64,000 bases of DNA from Bacteroides sp. 51 (GTDB lineage: Bacteria > Bacteroidota > Bacteroidia > Bacteroidales > Bacteroidaceae). Positions 26,419 to 34,765 of the stretch are shown here, one piece after another; positions within the stretch are counted from its first letter, which is position 1, and each line of letters starts with the position of its first letter. The stretch lies in NCBI RefSeq assembly GCF_010500965.1, contig NZ_QVMI01000001.1, forward strand, positions 1-64,000. The letters run 5' to 3'. The notes below the pieces were generated by a model, which worked only from the letters and a program-made list of their open reading frames with translations, did not search any database and was not told where the DNA came from. The position numbers were made by a program, and so were the translations under genes.

Positions 26419-27327
26419 TCATACATTCAGATCAAGAGCTTGAAGGGCCTGTTCAATCCGCGTCCGGTGTTCGCGGTCAAAACGGTTGAAGGGAGACGCC
26501 ATAAAATCATTGCACACCCCCAGAACAGACAACGCACACTTCACCCCTTTCAGGTAACTCGACCCGAAACTGCCTTGCGTATAAATTGTAGTACTGATCT
26601 GCATTATTTTACGTTGTAAATGCTGTACCGTATCCACATCGCGGGATATCGCTGCGTTATACAAATCCACATAGAGCCGGGGAAATATATTCGCTCCCCC
26701 GTTCACCCCACCACTAGCGCCTAGCAGTACAGCCTCGGCCGTCATCTCCTCCGGACCAACGAAAATAGAGAAGTCTGCGTGATCCCGCATCTCATACATC
26801 ACCGTCTGAAGGTAAGTCCCATTGGCCGAACTATCTTTAAACCCAATCACCTTCTCGTTTTGCGCAATCCGTTTAATGGTAGACGGAGCAAACGTTACCT
26901 TTGTATGCACAGGCATATTGTACAGGAACAAAGGCAAAGGCAACTGAGGGACGAGGTTCTCATAAAACTCCGCCAACTCCGGTTGCCCTGTGGCAAAATA
27001 GTACGGCGGAGCAGATACCAACGCATCGGCGCCACATTCGTGAGCTATCTGAGATAAACGAATACTCTCCATCAACGAAGTGTCCGAGATGCCCACCAAT
27101 AAGGGCAATCTTCCTCTCAGTATGCGGGTAGTTTCCCTGATCATCTCTACCCGTACCCGGAAACTCAGGCTTTGGGCCTCTCCGGTTGTTCCCAGAATAA
27201 AGATACCGGTCACTCCCCCGGCAATAACATGTTCAACGAGTCGTTCCAATCCGCATATATCCAATCGGTCATTATCCAGCAAAGGAGTCACCAAAGGAGG
27301 GATTATACCATAGAATGTTGTTTTCAT
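26419..27327 (-). CDS. DHDPS/N-acetylneuraminate lyase-family aldolase
   Basis: 302 residues, a class I aldolase barrel. The Schiff-base lysine is K164 (IGFKDS), the catalytic tyrosine Y136 (LFLYNMP), and GTTGE (46-50) is the phosphate/carboxylate-binding loop. Members cleave 2-keto-3-deoxy sugar acids or sialic acid to pyruvate and an aldehyde, or make dihydrodipicolinate. The catabolic context (esterase, MFS permease) argues against lysine synthesis. The specific substrate cannot be read from the sequence. Confidence 0.88.
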   Translation of the reverse strand: MKTTFYGIIPPLVTPLLDNDRLDICGLERLVEHVIAGGVTGIFILGTTGEAQSLSFRVRVEMIRETTRILRGRLPLLVGISDTSLMESIRLSQIAHECGADALVSAPPYYFATGQPELAEFYENLVPQLPLPLFLYNMPVHTKVTFAPSTIKRIAQNEKVIGFKDSSANGTYLQTVMYEMRDHADFSIFVGPEEMTAEAVLLGASGGVNGGANIFPRLYVDLYNAAISRDVDTVQHLQRKIMQISTTIYTQGSFGSSYLKGVKCALSVLGVCNDFMASPFNRFDREHRTRIEQALQALDLNV

Positions 27328-27450
27328 ACCTGTATTTTTTAATTTTTAGACATAAGCATCCCTTGCAGCATAGATTTTCTATACCACAACTACAATACCG
27401 TTATTATTTTGAAGAATTATGCCCCGGCCGGAAGCATATACATTAAAGGT

Positions 27451-28932
27451 TTATTTCTCAAAGTGCGAAATAATCCACTTCGGGAAGTCAAAGACAGATA
27501 AGATTCTTCTTTCTTCAAAGTCAAAAACCATCGTCTCCAACTCCTTCGCGAACCTCTGCCCCATTTTCTTTCTTTTCACCGGATTCATCACAGACACATC
27601 CAGATGGAAGAACCTGAACAACAGCGCTTCTATCTTCGAGGTTTTATTCATCAGTTTATTGCGCCGTTTGATGGAGCGTACACCCGAATCAACATACTCA
27701 AAATCTCCTTTCTCATAATAGATAATTAAATTCAGAAGCTGTATGGGGCGGTAAATCCAGATATCATAATAACTATCACTCACTATGATGGGAGCCAGTT
27801 GTTTCCGTGCCAACCCCAACTTCTTATTCATTAAATAAATCACAGCCATATAAACAGAGAAGTGCAGATACTGCTGCGGACGGAGGTATTCAATCTTCTG
27901 AATCAAATTAGACCTAAACCGTTCAATCACCTCCAGACTTTCTTTATACTCTCCCCTATCCAGATGCGGTATGGCGGAATAGATGAAATCGATACACGCA
28001 ATTTCCACCTGGAAGTAAACCGACGGATAATCAAGCTGTCGCAGGTTATTGAGATAATATTCCATCTGATCGTATTCCCCTATTCTTTTCAGACTCTCCA
28101 ATATCCCCTCAAGTACCATTACATAATACACCGGTGGGTTGTTCCACAACTTCTTATTCCTCAGAAACAGTTTATTCAACTCATAGAAAGAGTTCAGAGC
28201 CGATTTATAATCGCCTATGCTGATAAAGTAATTGGCCTGAAACAGTTGATGCATCTTGTCTATCTGGAAGATGTTGTTCCGCAACTTAGACGTTAGCGTA
28301 ATCTCACTGATAATAAGATCATTGAAAGCCTGCAACTTCAACGAAGACCCTACGTACTGATGCTTCTGTATTCGATACCGAAGCAGTTCATACAGATAAG
28401 CCTGCTCATTAATCTGCCGGACAATCTTCAACGTATCACTGATCTGGTTTTCCTTTTGTATCAGGTCTTTCTCTGAGAACCCGTTAAACTCTTCCAACAG
28501 GACATGATCAAGCTCCATCCGCCTGGCAATGAGCGAAATATAATAGTTTCCCAATCCTTCGGCCTCACCTTGCAGTTGTTGTATCATCTGGAAAGAATCG
28601 GCATTGAGGTTCCTTTCTAATAATATCTTCGCCTTCAACACCTTACTATAAAGCGCATATTCCTGATCCTGATGCTGCTTGATGTCAACGAGTACCCTTA
28701 ATATATAATCGTACAAGTACCCCACCACAGGAATAAAAGCAGCGCGGGGGTGCTTAGCCATAAAGCATTCGGACAGTATCTTACTATCCGAAATCTTTTG
28801 TTTATCAATCATCTTGAAAAGCTCCATATATCCTTTTACGCTCTTCGTTTCGGTAGAACGCAGGTATATAGCCTTCTTTTCCGATTTAGATAAAGACTTT
28901 ACCAATAATATTAAAGAGTTGGTTTTACTCAC
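27451..28932 (-). CDS. Predicted helical-repeat regulator, RusR-like by context
   Basis: 493 residues, no signal peptide or membrane segment, so cytoplasmic. It is almost wholly helical and rich in Leu, Tyr and Ile, with TPR-like stretches such as YFISIGDYKSALNSFYELNKLF. The N-terminus LLVKSLSKSEKKAIYLRS is basic. I do not recognise a classical DNA-binding domain. In the B. thetaiotaomicron ribose system the regulator RusR is a large protein next to the ribokinase; the position here, overlapping a ribokinase by 4 bp, fits, but homology is inferred from context. Confidence 0.6.
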   Translation of the reverse strand: MSKTNSLILLVKSLSKSEKKAIYLRSTETKSVKGYMELFKMIDKQKISDSKILSECFMAKHPRAAFIPVVGYLYDYILRVLVDIKQHQDQEYALYSKVLKAKILLERNLNADSFQMIQQLQGEAEGLGNYYISLIARRMELDHVLLEEFNGFSEKDLIQKENQISDTLKIVRQINEQAYLYELLRYRIQKHQYVGSSLKLQAFNDLIISEITLTSKLRNNIFQIDKMHQLFQANYFISIGDYKSALNSFYELNKLFLRNKKLWNNPPVYYVMVLEGILESLKRIGEYDQMEYYLNNLRQLDYPSVYFQVEIACIDFIYSAIPHLDRGEYKESLEVIERFRSNLIQKIEYLRPQQYLHFSVYMAVIYLMNKKLGLARKQLAPIIVSDSYYDIWIYRPIQLLNLIIYYEKGDFEYVDSGVRSIKRRNKLMNKTSKIEALLFRFFHLDVSVMNPVKRKKMGQRFAKELETMVFDFEERRILSVFDFPKWIISHFEK

Positions 28933-29852
28933 GGCTTGTTATAGACATCTAATATTTCAACATCACTTCTGTAAGGGATAGAAGATTGGGCACCCATTAC
29001 CGTAGTAGCCAGAGCCGACGCTTTGCAGGCAAATTCCACAGACTCTACAATGCTCTTTCCTTCAAGGATAGCCACACAAAGAGCACCATTAAACACGTCG
29101 CCTGCCCCAGTGGTATCTATGGTATCAACCTTTATCGCCGGAATCCGGTGGTAGTGATCACCCTCTTTAATGAGTGCCCCTTCCGCTCCCAGTGTAATGA
29201 TAACAATTTCAACACCTTTTTGATTGATCTCCAAGGCTGCCCGTTCCGCACTTTCCCAGTCTACCACTTTAATACCCGAAATGGTTTCTGCTTCAATCCG
29301 GTTAGGAGTTATCACATACAATCTCTCCATGAGCGAAGGGGGAAGCGCCTGGGCCGGCGCCGGGTTAAGTACTAACCGGAGATTCTTTTCCCTGGCTATG
29401 CGGGCTACATAATCTACCGTAGCCAGAGGAATCTCAAGTTGCATCAACACGATATCGCCAGGATTCATTTCCTTTTCTACGTTCATCACATCCTCGGGCG
29501 AAAGAGACATATTGGCACCGGAAGCCACTACAATACAGTTCTCACCGAAAGCATCTACCGTAATGAGTGCCAGCCCTGAAGGGTTATTCAGGTCCGAAAA
29601 CATATACAGTGCATTAATGCCTTCGCTTTCGAGCAACTCCACACATTGTTTTCCGAATATATCATTGCCGGTCTTCGCCACAAATATCACTCTTCCACCC
29701 AAACGTGCGGCGGCAACTGCCTGGTTGGCTCCCTTACCACCCGGGTTCATCATTACGGTTCCTCCCAGCAATGTTTCCCCCGGTACGGGTAGGCGGGTTG
29801 TCTTAATCACCATGTCCGTATTACTGCTTCCGATAACTATAATTTTGCTCAT
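28929..29852 (-). CDS. rbsK: Ribokinase (first copy)
   Basis: 307 residues, PfkB carbohydrate kinase family. It phosphorylates ribose to ribose 5-phosphate. The N-terminal GSSNTDMV, NPGGKGANQAVAAARLGG and C-terminal DTTGAGDVFNGAL (anion hole and catalytic Asp) are ribokinase signatures. The frame opens at 29876, but MSKIIVIGSSNTD at 29852 matches the start of the second copy in this operon and is preferred. It overlaps the following regulator by 4 bp. A second ribokinase lies at 38802-39716. Confidence 0.93.
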   Translation of the reverse strand: MSKIIVIGSSNTDMVIKTTRLPVPGETLLGGTVMMNPGGKGANQAVAAARLGGRVIFVAKTGNDIFGKQCVELLESEGINALYMFSDLNNPSGLALITVDAFGENCIVVASGANMSLSPEDVMNVEKEMNPGDIVLMQLEIPLATVDYVARIAREKNLRLVLNPAPAQALPPSLMERLYVITPNRIEAETISGIKVVDWESAERAALEINQKGVEIVIITLGAEGALIKEGDHYHRIPAIKVDTIDTTGAGDVFNGALCVAILEGKSIVESVEFACKASALATTVMGAQSSIPYRSDVEILDVYNKP

Positions 29853-29883
29853 GTTGCTTTGTATTCTGTTACACAATATAATA

Positions 29884-31032
29884 CTAATTTTCTAATTGCG
29901 ACAGCTCAAACCGGATAACCTCAACGGCCTCTTTCTGGCGGGAAACGATTATGTATAGATATCCGTCATGCACGATAGAATAGGGATAAGCGAACTCTCC
30001 GCTTTTCCAACGGCCTTCCGTATATTTCATCACATACTTATCTTTGGCTATAATGTAATGTTTTCCAAATTTGAAGCCGTCTTCGGTAGTAGAGAACACC
30101 AGCGGCGTTCTTTTTCCCATATCTAATGTATCGGGTGTACCTACATAATAAGACCCGCCATCGGGCAGTTTCGCCAAATGTAACTTTGTATTATCGTTAG
30201 AGAATTTAATCCGGTTAGGTACGCCCCACTTCTCTCCGTTCAACGAAGACTCTTGCCACAAATAGTTTCTTCCTTTTGTATCTCTGAACAACGTATAGAT
30301 GCTGTCGCCCTGCTCGATGATGGCTCCTTCTACCAGGCTTGCCGTTTCACCGGGACGGAAGTTTGAGTTCTCTGACTTTATCCAACCGGATAATCCGGTA
30401 GGATCATCGGTATAATAGAAGTTCCGGTTACCGGTTAACAATAACCTGCCCGAAGAGAGTTTACTCGGACGGTGCGACGGAAAGATCGGCAACCCCAGAT
30501 CGACAGGGCCTTCCCAATGCTCACCATCAACAGAGCGCATCGCAAAAAGACGCGGGTTCGGCCTTGATGTTCCCTCGCCCAGATCGTTCCGGGTGTAATA
30601 GGCCACCAGCAGATTTTCATTGGCAACAAGCAGTCCGCCGGGAGTAAGTACATATTCCGGAGCAATGTCCTTCAACACCCTGCATTCCGTCCAGTTCATA
30701 CCATCCGTAGAGGTAGAGAAAAGTACGCGTTGACTTCCTTCATCCTCTCCATGTATCCCATTAGAGAATATAGCAATGAACTTACCTTGAAAATAAGCTA
30801 AAGACGGGTGGTGGGAATAATGCCAATCGTCATCGCCAGGTAGATATACATACGAACGTTCAATATTCAGTTGGGGAATGCTGACGTAAGCATGATAATT
30901 GTTTGAGAACAGATAGGTTGGGTTCTGTTCTCCCGTATTTGTATTTACTCCGGAATCACTGCTGCATGCACAAATTGCTATTCCGAAGAGGGCGCTTGCC
31001 ATCAAAAGGTTAAGGCTAGATTTACGTTTCAT
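29884..31032 (-). CDS. BNR/sialidase-like beta-propeller lipoprotein
   Basis: 382 residues. Lipoprotein signal with lipobox around ICAC (residues 20-23), so probably surface or outer-membrane attached. The rest is a predicted six-bladed propeller with degenerate Asp-box-like motifs (STDGMNW, SVDGEHW, TTEDGFKF) typical of the sialidase superfamily. The sialidase arginine triad cannot be confirmed, so true neuraminidase activity is uncertain. It sits 25 bp after the BNR-nucleoside hydrolase fusion, suggesting both act on the same extracellular substrate. Confidence 0.75.
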   Translation of the reverse strand: MKRKSSLNLLMASALFGIAICACSSDSGVNTNTGEQNPTYLFSNNYHAYVSIPQLNIERSYVYLPGDDDWHYSHHPSLAYFQGKFIAIFSNGIHGEDEGSQRVLFSTSTDGMNWTECRVLKDIAPEYVLTPGGLLVANENLLVAYYTRNDLGEGTSRPNPRLFAMRSVDGEHWEGPVDLGLPIFPSHRPSKLSSGRLLLTGNRNFYYTDDPTGLSGWIKSENSNFRPGETASLVEGAIIEQGDSIYTLFRDTKGRNYLWQESSLNGEKWGVPNRIKFSNDNTKLHLAKLPDGGSYYVGTPDTLDMGKRTPLVFSTTEDGFKFGKHYIIAKDKYVMKYTEGRWKSGEFAYPYSIVHDGYLYIIVSRQKEAVEVIRFELSQLEN

Positions 31033-31056
31033 GGGTTTGGTCTTTTTAGTTATGTA

Positions 31057-33081
31057 TTATTTTCCTGTTACAGCACGAACCAATGCATCGGTGAGTTCCT
31101 GCTTTCTTTGATGATCCAATACTAAGTATTGTTGTAGTCCGTTGATCCCGGGAACAAAGACAACACCGCCTTTTTCATTGGCTATCACCTTCCCCGGAGT
31201 AGTAGCACTCAATCCATACTGGTATCCTTCTACCGAAACGAGCACGGAAATTAAGTCCCAGCATTCTCTGTCGTAAGGCATAGGAAGGAAGCTGCGGTAT
31301 CCCAGTTCCAAGGGATGAGGCTGCTTGAAGTCATTCTCAATGCTTGTTGCCGGATATTTAATGGCGGCGCCTACTTCCCATCCACCCACAATCATAGCCG
31401 TAGGCCAGTGTGCAAAGACATAGGTGGCAGACGGGATGTCCTTTACCACATTATATTCGGCTTTGGTGCTGTCTCTGAAATTGCCCGCCATCACAGAAAG
31501 GAGCTTCACTTTCTTCTTCACCAGTTCATAACCGGATAAAGGTGAATATTCATCTGCTCCGGATTGCAACAACCGCGACAGATTGGACGAGAAACCTACT
31601 GAGATGATCGTTACCGAGTGATCGGGCTGCCCGGCCAATAACTTCCGTTGCATCTTCCACGCCTCGGGCAGCTTGGAATCTACATGGAGTTTCCGCTTAA
31701 AGATGTATTTTCCTTTATTCCGAGCTTCCACAACCGGTTTCAGATACTTACCGTCGTCGGGAGTTGGTCCGTCTGTACCAATAAACCCAACCGGAGTTTG
31801 TTTTACTCCGTAATAGTGGTTCATAATATCAATGAATGGGATAGCATGGGCATTGGCTTTATTAATCGTAATTCCCAACAGGTTTACCTTACCTTGTTTC
31901 TGGTAATTATAGAGCATGGCCAGTGCCAGTACATCGTCAATGTCATTGCCTACATCCGTATCAAAGATTACGGAGATAGCGGATGCCTGTGCTTTCTTGA
32001 TCTTATCCTGCTCTATCTTCTTTTTCATGTCGGGATAGCGGATGAGTATCTGCGCCGGATCAAGGATGACATGACGAATCTTCCGTCTCTTCCAGGTGTA
32101 AGTAATGTGTATCAACCCGTCTGCCGCCTGTACCACCGCCGGATAGGAGTATTCTCCTTTTTCATTCTCCAGTTCAAGAATCGTTTCCCATTGCACGCCA
32201 TCAACAGAGATAGCTACGTTCAGCGGACTCCTCGGACCAGACCATTTGTTGGCAGGCTTTTCCGAGTGGTTGTAGACCAAGAGGTGGAAACCTTCGCGAA
32301 GGGTCACAGCATCGGTTCCGGAATTAGGGTTCGGCAAGCCGAAGGACTGAACATCGCTCCACGTCCTGCCATTATCGTACGACCAACTATCGACCATTCC
32401 GCCATCTTTGCTCCGGGCAACGGCTTGCAATACCTGGTCGCCATGATCGAGAATGCTGGGTTGGATAGCATTCAACCCGTTCGGATCGGACAAAGAAGGA
32501 GTGATTGCCCAGGTTTTACCCAGGTCCGGTGTTACTTCAAAATGCAGCTTCCATCCTTCATCCGGATTCACTTCGGTACTGGATGGACAGATCAACCGCC
32601 CATCCGAAGCCAGGAACGGTCTGTTCTTTATTGGTCCCAGGATATCTTCGGGCAAGCGGATACCCTCCGACCAGGTATGCCCACCGTCATTAGATTCTTT
32701 CAACATGCCCCACCATTCGCTTGGACTGGGCCCCACTTTATAGAACAGCATTAATGCCCCACCCGGCACCTGAAAGAGCACCGGATTCCAACAAGGATAG
32801 CGTTTACCTTCGTGCTGGATGCCATTGGCCACCGATACCGGGACGGACCATTTGCCGTCCTGGTAATGGCTCAGCCATATTTCGACATCCCTGTTGGCCT
32901 CTTTCGTTCCACCAAACCAGGTGGCGATCATCCCATGAGGTGTTGATTCAATAGAAGAGGCATGGCACTCGATGAATGGCGCTTCTTCGTAGATAAATCC
33001 TTTATGCACCATAATGTTATCCTGAACGGGTTGATGAGGCAACATAAGGGATGTCAAAATAGTGAGTAGTATCGTATACAT
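31057..33081 (-). CDS. BNR propeller fused to a nucleoside hydrolase
   Basis: 674 residues and two enzymes in one chain. Residues about 25-345 are a BNR/sialidase-type propeller with three clear Asp boxes (SNDGGHTW 130-137, TPDLGKTW 184-191, SYDNGRTW 234-241) and FGGTKEANRDVEIWLS. Residues about 368-670 are an inosine-uridine nucleoside hydrolase: D374-T-D-V-G-N-D-x-D-D383 binds calcium and ribose, and VTIISVGFSSNLSRLL follows. The N-terminus is hydrophobic (about 1-15), implying export. A secreted enzyme freeing ribose from nucleosides or larger ribosylated compounds would fit the neighbouring SusCD, permease and two ribokinases. Confidence 0.85.
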   Translation of the reverse strand: MYTILLTILTSLMLPHQPVQDNIMVHKGFIYEEAPFIECHASSIESTPHGMIATWFGGTKEANRDVEIWLSHYQDGKWSVPVSVANGIQHEGKRYPCWNPVLFQVPGGALMLFYKVGPSPSEWWGMLKESNDGGHTWSEGIRLPEDILGPIKNRPFLASDGRLICPSSTEVNPDEGWKLHFEVTPDLGKTWAITPSLSDPNGLNAIQPSILDHGDQVLQAVARSKDGGMVDSWSYDNGRTWSDVQSFGLPNPNSGTDAVTLREGFHLLVYNHSEKPANKWSGPRSPLNVAISVDGVQWETILELENEKGEYSYPAVVQAADGLIHITYTWKRRKIRHVILDPAQILIRYPDMKKKIEQDKIKKAQASAISVIFDTDVGNDIDDVLALAMLYNYQKQGKVNLLGITINKANAHAIPFIDIMNHYYGVKQTPVGFIGTDGPTPDDGKYLKPVVEARNKGKYIFKRKLHVDSKLPEAWKMQRKLLAGQPDHSVTIISVGFSSNLSRLLQSGADEYSPLSGYELVKKKVKLLSVMAGNFRDSTKAEYNVVKDIPSATYVFAHWPTAMIVGGWEVGAAIKYPATSIENDFKQPHPLELGYRSFLPMPYDRECWDLISVLVSVEGYQYGLSATTPGKVIANEKGGVVFVPGINGLQQYLVLDHQRKQELTDALVRAVTGK

Positions 33082-33096
33082 AGTCTATCGTATTGG

Positions 33097-34746
33097 TTAA
33101 TAACCTGGATTCTGTTCTAACTTCACACTGAAGTTTGCATCAATGGCAGATTGTGGTATAGGGTATAAGTTATGTTTATCACTGATGGTCTTCCGGGTTT
33201 CTTCATTCATATTGTACTTCTTCACCCGTTCGACTAGTTTTCCTACCCTGCAAAGTGTTCTCCGGCGAGGTTCTTCGAGGATAAGTTCTCGTGCCCTTTC
33301 ATCAAGGATGTAATCAATATCAATCTCGCCTTCAGATACAGGATGCGCTTTGGCACGACTTCTGACCGCGTTGATATCTTTTGCCGCATTCGTTTTATCT
33401 CCTTTATGCAGATAAGCCTCGGCTCTGAGCAGATAGGTTTCTGCCAATCGGTAGACGATAAAGTCTTTGCCCGTACGCCCACTTGTGGTATTTCCCTGCC
33501 AGGCTCTTCCTTCTACCTTACGTGGATACGGGTAGATGCGTTGCAGGGTATCCAACGGCGTGGTCTTAGGTTCTACCTTCTTGCCGAAATAAGCGGATGA
33601 CTTATTATTGTAGTAGAACTCCCGTTTGATGTTGTATTTGGAGTTACGCATATCGTTATCCCAATTGCCTTTCCAAAGGTTATAGAGAAAGTATGTGGTG
33701 GGGCGCATAATAGCTACTCCTCTACCCAAAGTATCAACATGCAACGACATGCCTAATTTGCCATTCGGGTCAGTGAGTTGCACCAGAAATGGAAGAGCAC
33801 CGCGCACCATGTGGTTTCCGTTCATTGTTCCAGCACCTCCGGGGGTGTATTCTTCGTATTGCCATACGTAGATCGTTTCCAGATTGCCAGAGCTACGGTT
33901 CATGTTTCCCTGCTTGAACAGGTCGGAGAAAACATCGCCGGGCTGACTCTTCTCGCTTCCGAAGCGTTCGGTCATGAGTTTATAAAGTCCGCAGTCTATC
34001 ACATCCGTTGCACTCTTAATGGCTTTATCATACTGCCCGAGGCTGATGTAAACTTCGGAAAGCAAATGATCTGCCGCTCCTTTCACTATGCGCCCTTCTT
34101 TATCTTTAGATACGGTGGTGGGCAACCAGGTGGAAGCAAACTCCAGATCTCCCGCTATAAACTCATACACGTCCTGCCGTGACGCCCTTACGAAATCGGT
34201 TTTAGGAGTGGTAATGAATTTATCTACAATAGGCACCCCGCCGTATAGGTTTGCCAGAATATTATAGGCATATCCACGGAAGAATTTAGCTTCGGCTATG
34301 ATAGCGTTTCTTTCTTCTTCGCTCTTCCATATGTGCTTCAGGTCCTCGCGTTCGGCATTCTGAATGATGTTATTGGCATACGGAATGAGCGAGGTGTACA
34401 ACCAGTTCCATGTACGGCTCGACGTGTCGTTATCCGGAGTGAGGAAGGTTTCATAATTCCGGTATATAGGCTCGCCCAACTGTCCTACGGTAATGATATC
34501 GGTACCGGTGAACATATTGAAGAAGCGTCTTAAGTCGTCGCCGGAGAGTTCTTCTTTTGCAAATTGATGCAAGCTGATGATGTAATGTTCAAAACCTTTC
34601 ACTGAGGTCAACACGTTATCGTCTCCCAGTTCGGCTTTAGGTACTTCGTTCAGGAAATCGTCATTACAGGAAGTCCATAAGGCAGCCGACAGGCAGAACA
34701 GGCTACCACACAGGCATATTCCGATTGTTTTTATATATCTTTTCAT
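33097..34746 (-). CDS. SusD-family surface glycan-binding lipoprotein
   Basis: 549 residues. Lipobox ALWTSC (about 22-27) followed by NDDFLNEVPKAE, the standard SusD start. Tetratricopeptide-type helices in the N-terminal half (AEAKFFRGYAYNILANLYGGVPIV) and the C-terminal ERARELILEEPRRRTLCRVGKL block are SusD/RagB hallmarks. It lies 20 bp downstream of its susC partner and would cap that transporter. In this context the probable ligand is ribose or a ribose-containing compound. Confidence 0.93.
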   Translation of the reverse strand: MKRYIKTIGICLCGSLFCLSAALWTSCNDDFLNEVPKAELGDDNVLTSVKGFEHYIISLHQFAKEELSGDDLRRFFNMFTGTDIITVGQLGEPIYRNYETFLTPDNDTSSRTWNWLYTSLIPYANNIIQNAEREDLKHIWKSEEERNAIIAEAKFFRGYAYNILANLYGGVPIVDKFITTPKTDFVRASRQDVYEFIAGDLEFASTWLPTTVSKDKEGRIVKGAADHLLSEVYISLGQYDKAIKSATDVIDCGLYKLMTERFGSEKSQPGDVFSDLFKQGNMNRSSGNLETIYVWQYEEYTPGGAGTMNGNHMVRGALPFLVQLTDPNGKLGMSLHVDTLGRGVAIMRPTTYFLYNLWKGNWDNDMRNSKYNIKREFYYNNKSSAYFGKKVEPKTTPLDTLQRIYPYPRKVEGRAWQGNTTSGRTGKDFIVYRLAETYLLRAEAYLHKGDKTNAAKDINAVRSRAKAHPVSEGEIDIDYILDERARELILEEPRRRTLCRVGKLVERVKKYNMNEETRKTISDKHNLYPIPQSAIDANFSVKLEQNPGY

Positions 34747-34765
34747 GATTGAGTGTTTTTAAGGG

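Noticed and set aside
31648-32754. 368-codon + strand frame
   Set aside because: Antisense to the BNR-nucleoside hydrolase fusion, whose motifs are intact.
23833-33081. Classical sialic-acid (nan) operon
   Set aside because: An aldolase, MFS permease and BNR proteins are present, but no epimerase, N-acetylmannosamine kinase or confirmed sialidase triad. The kinases are ribokinases.
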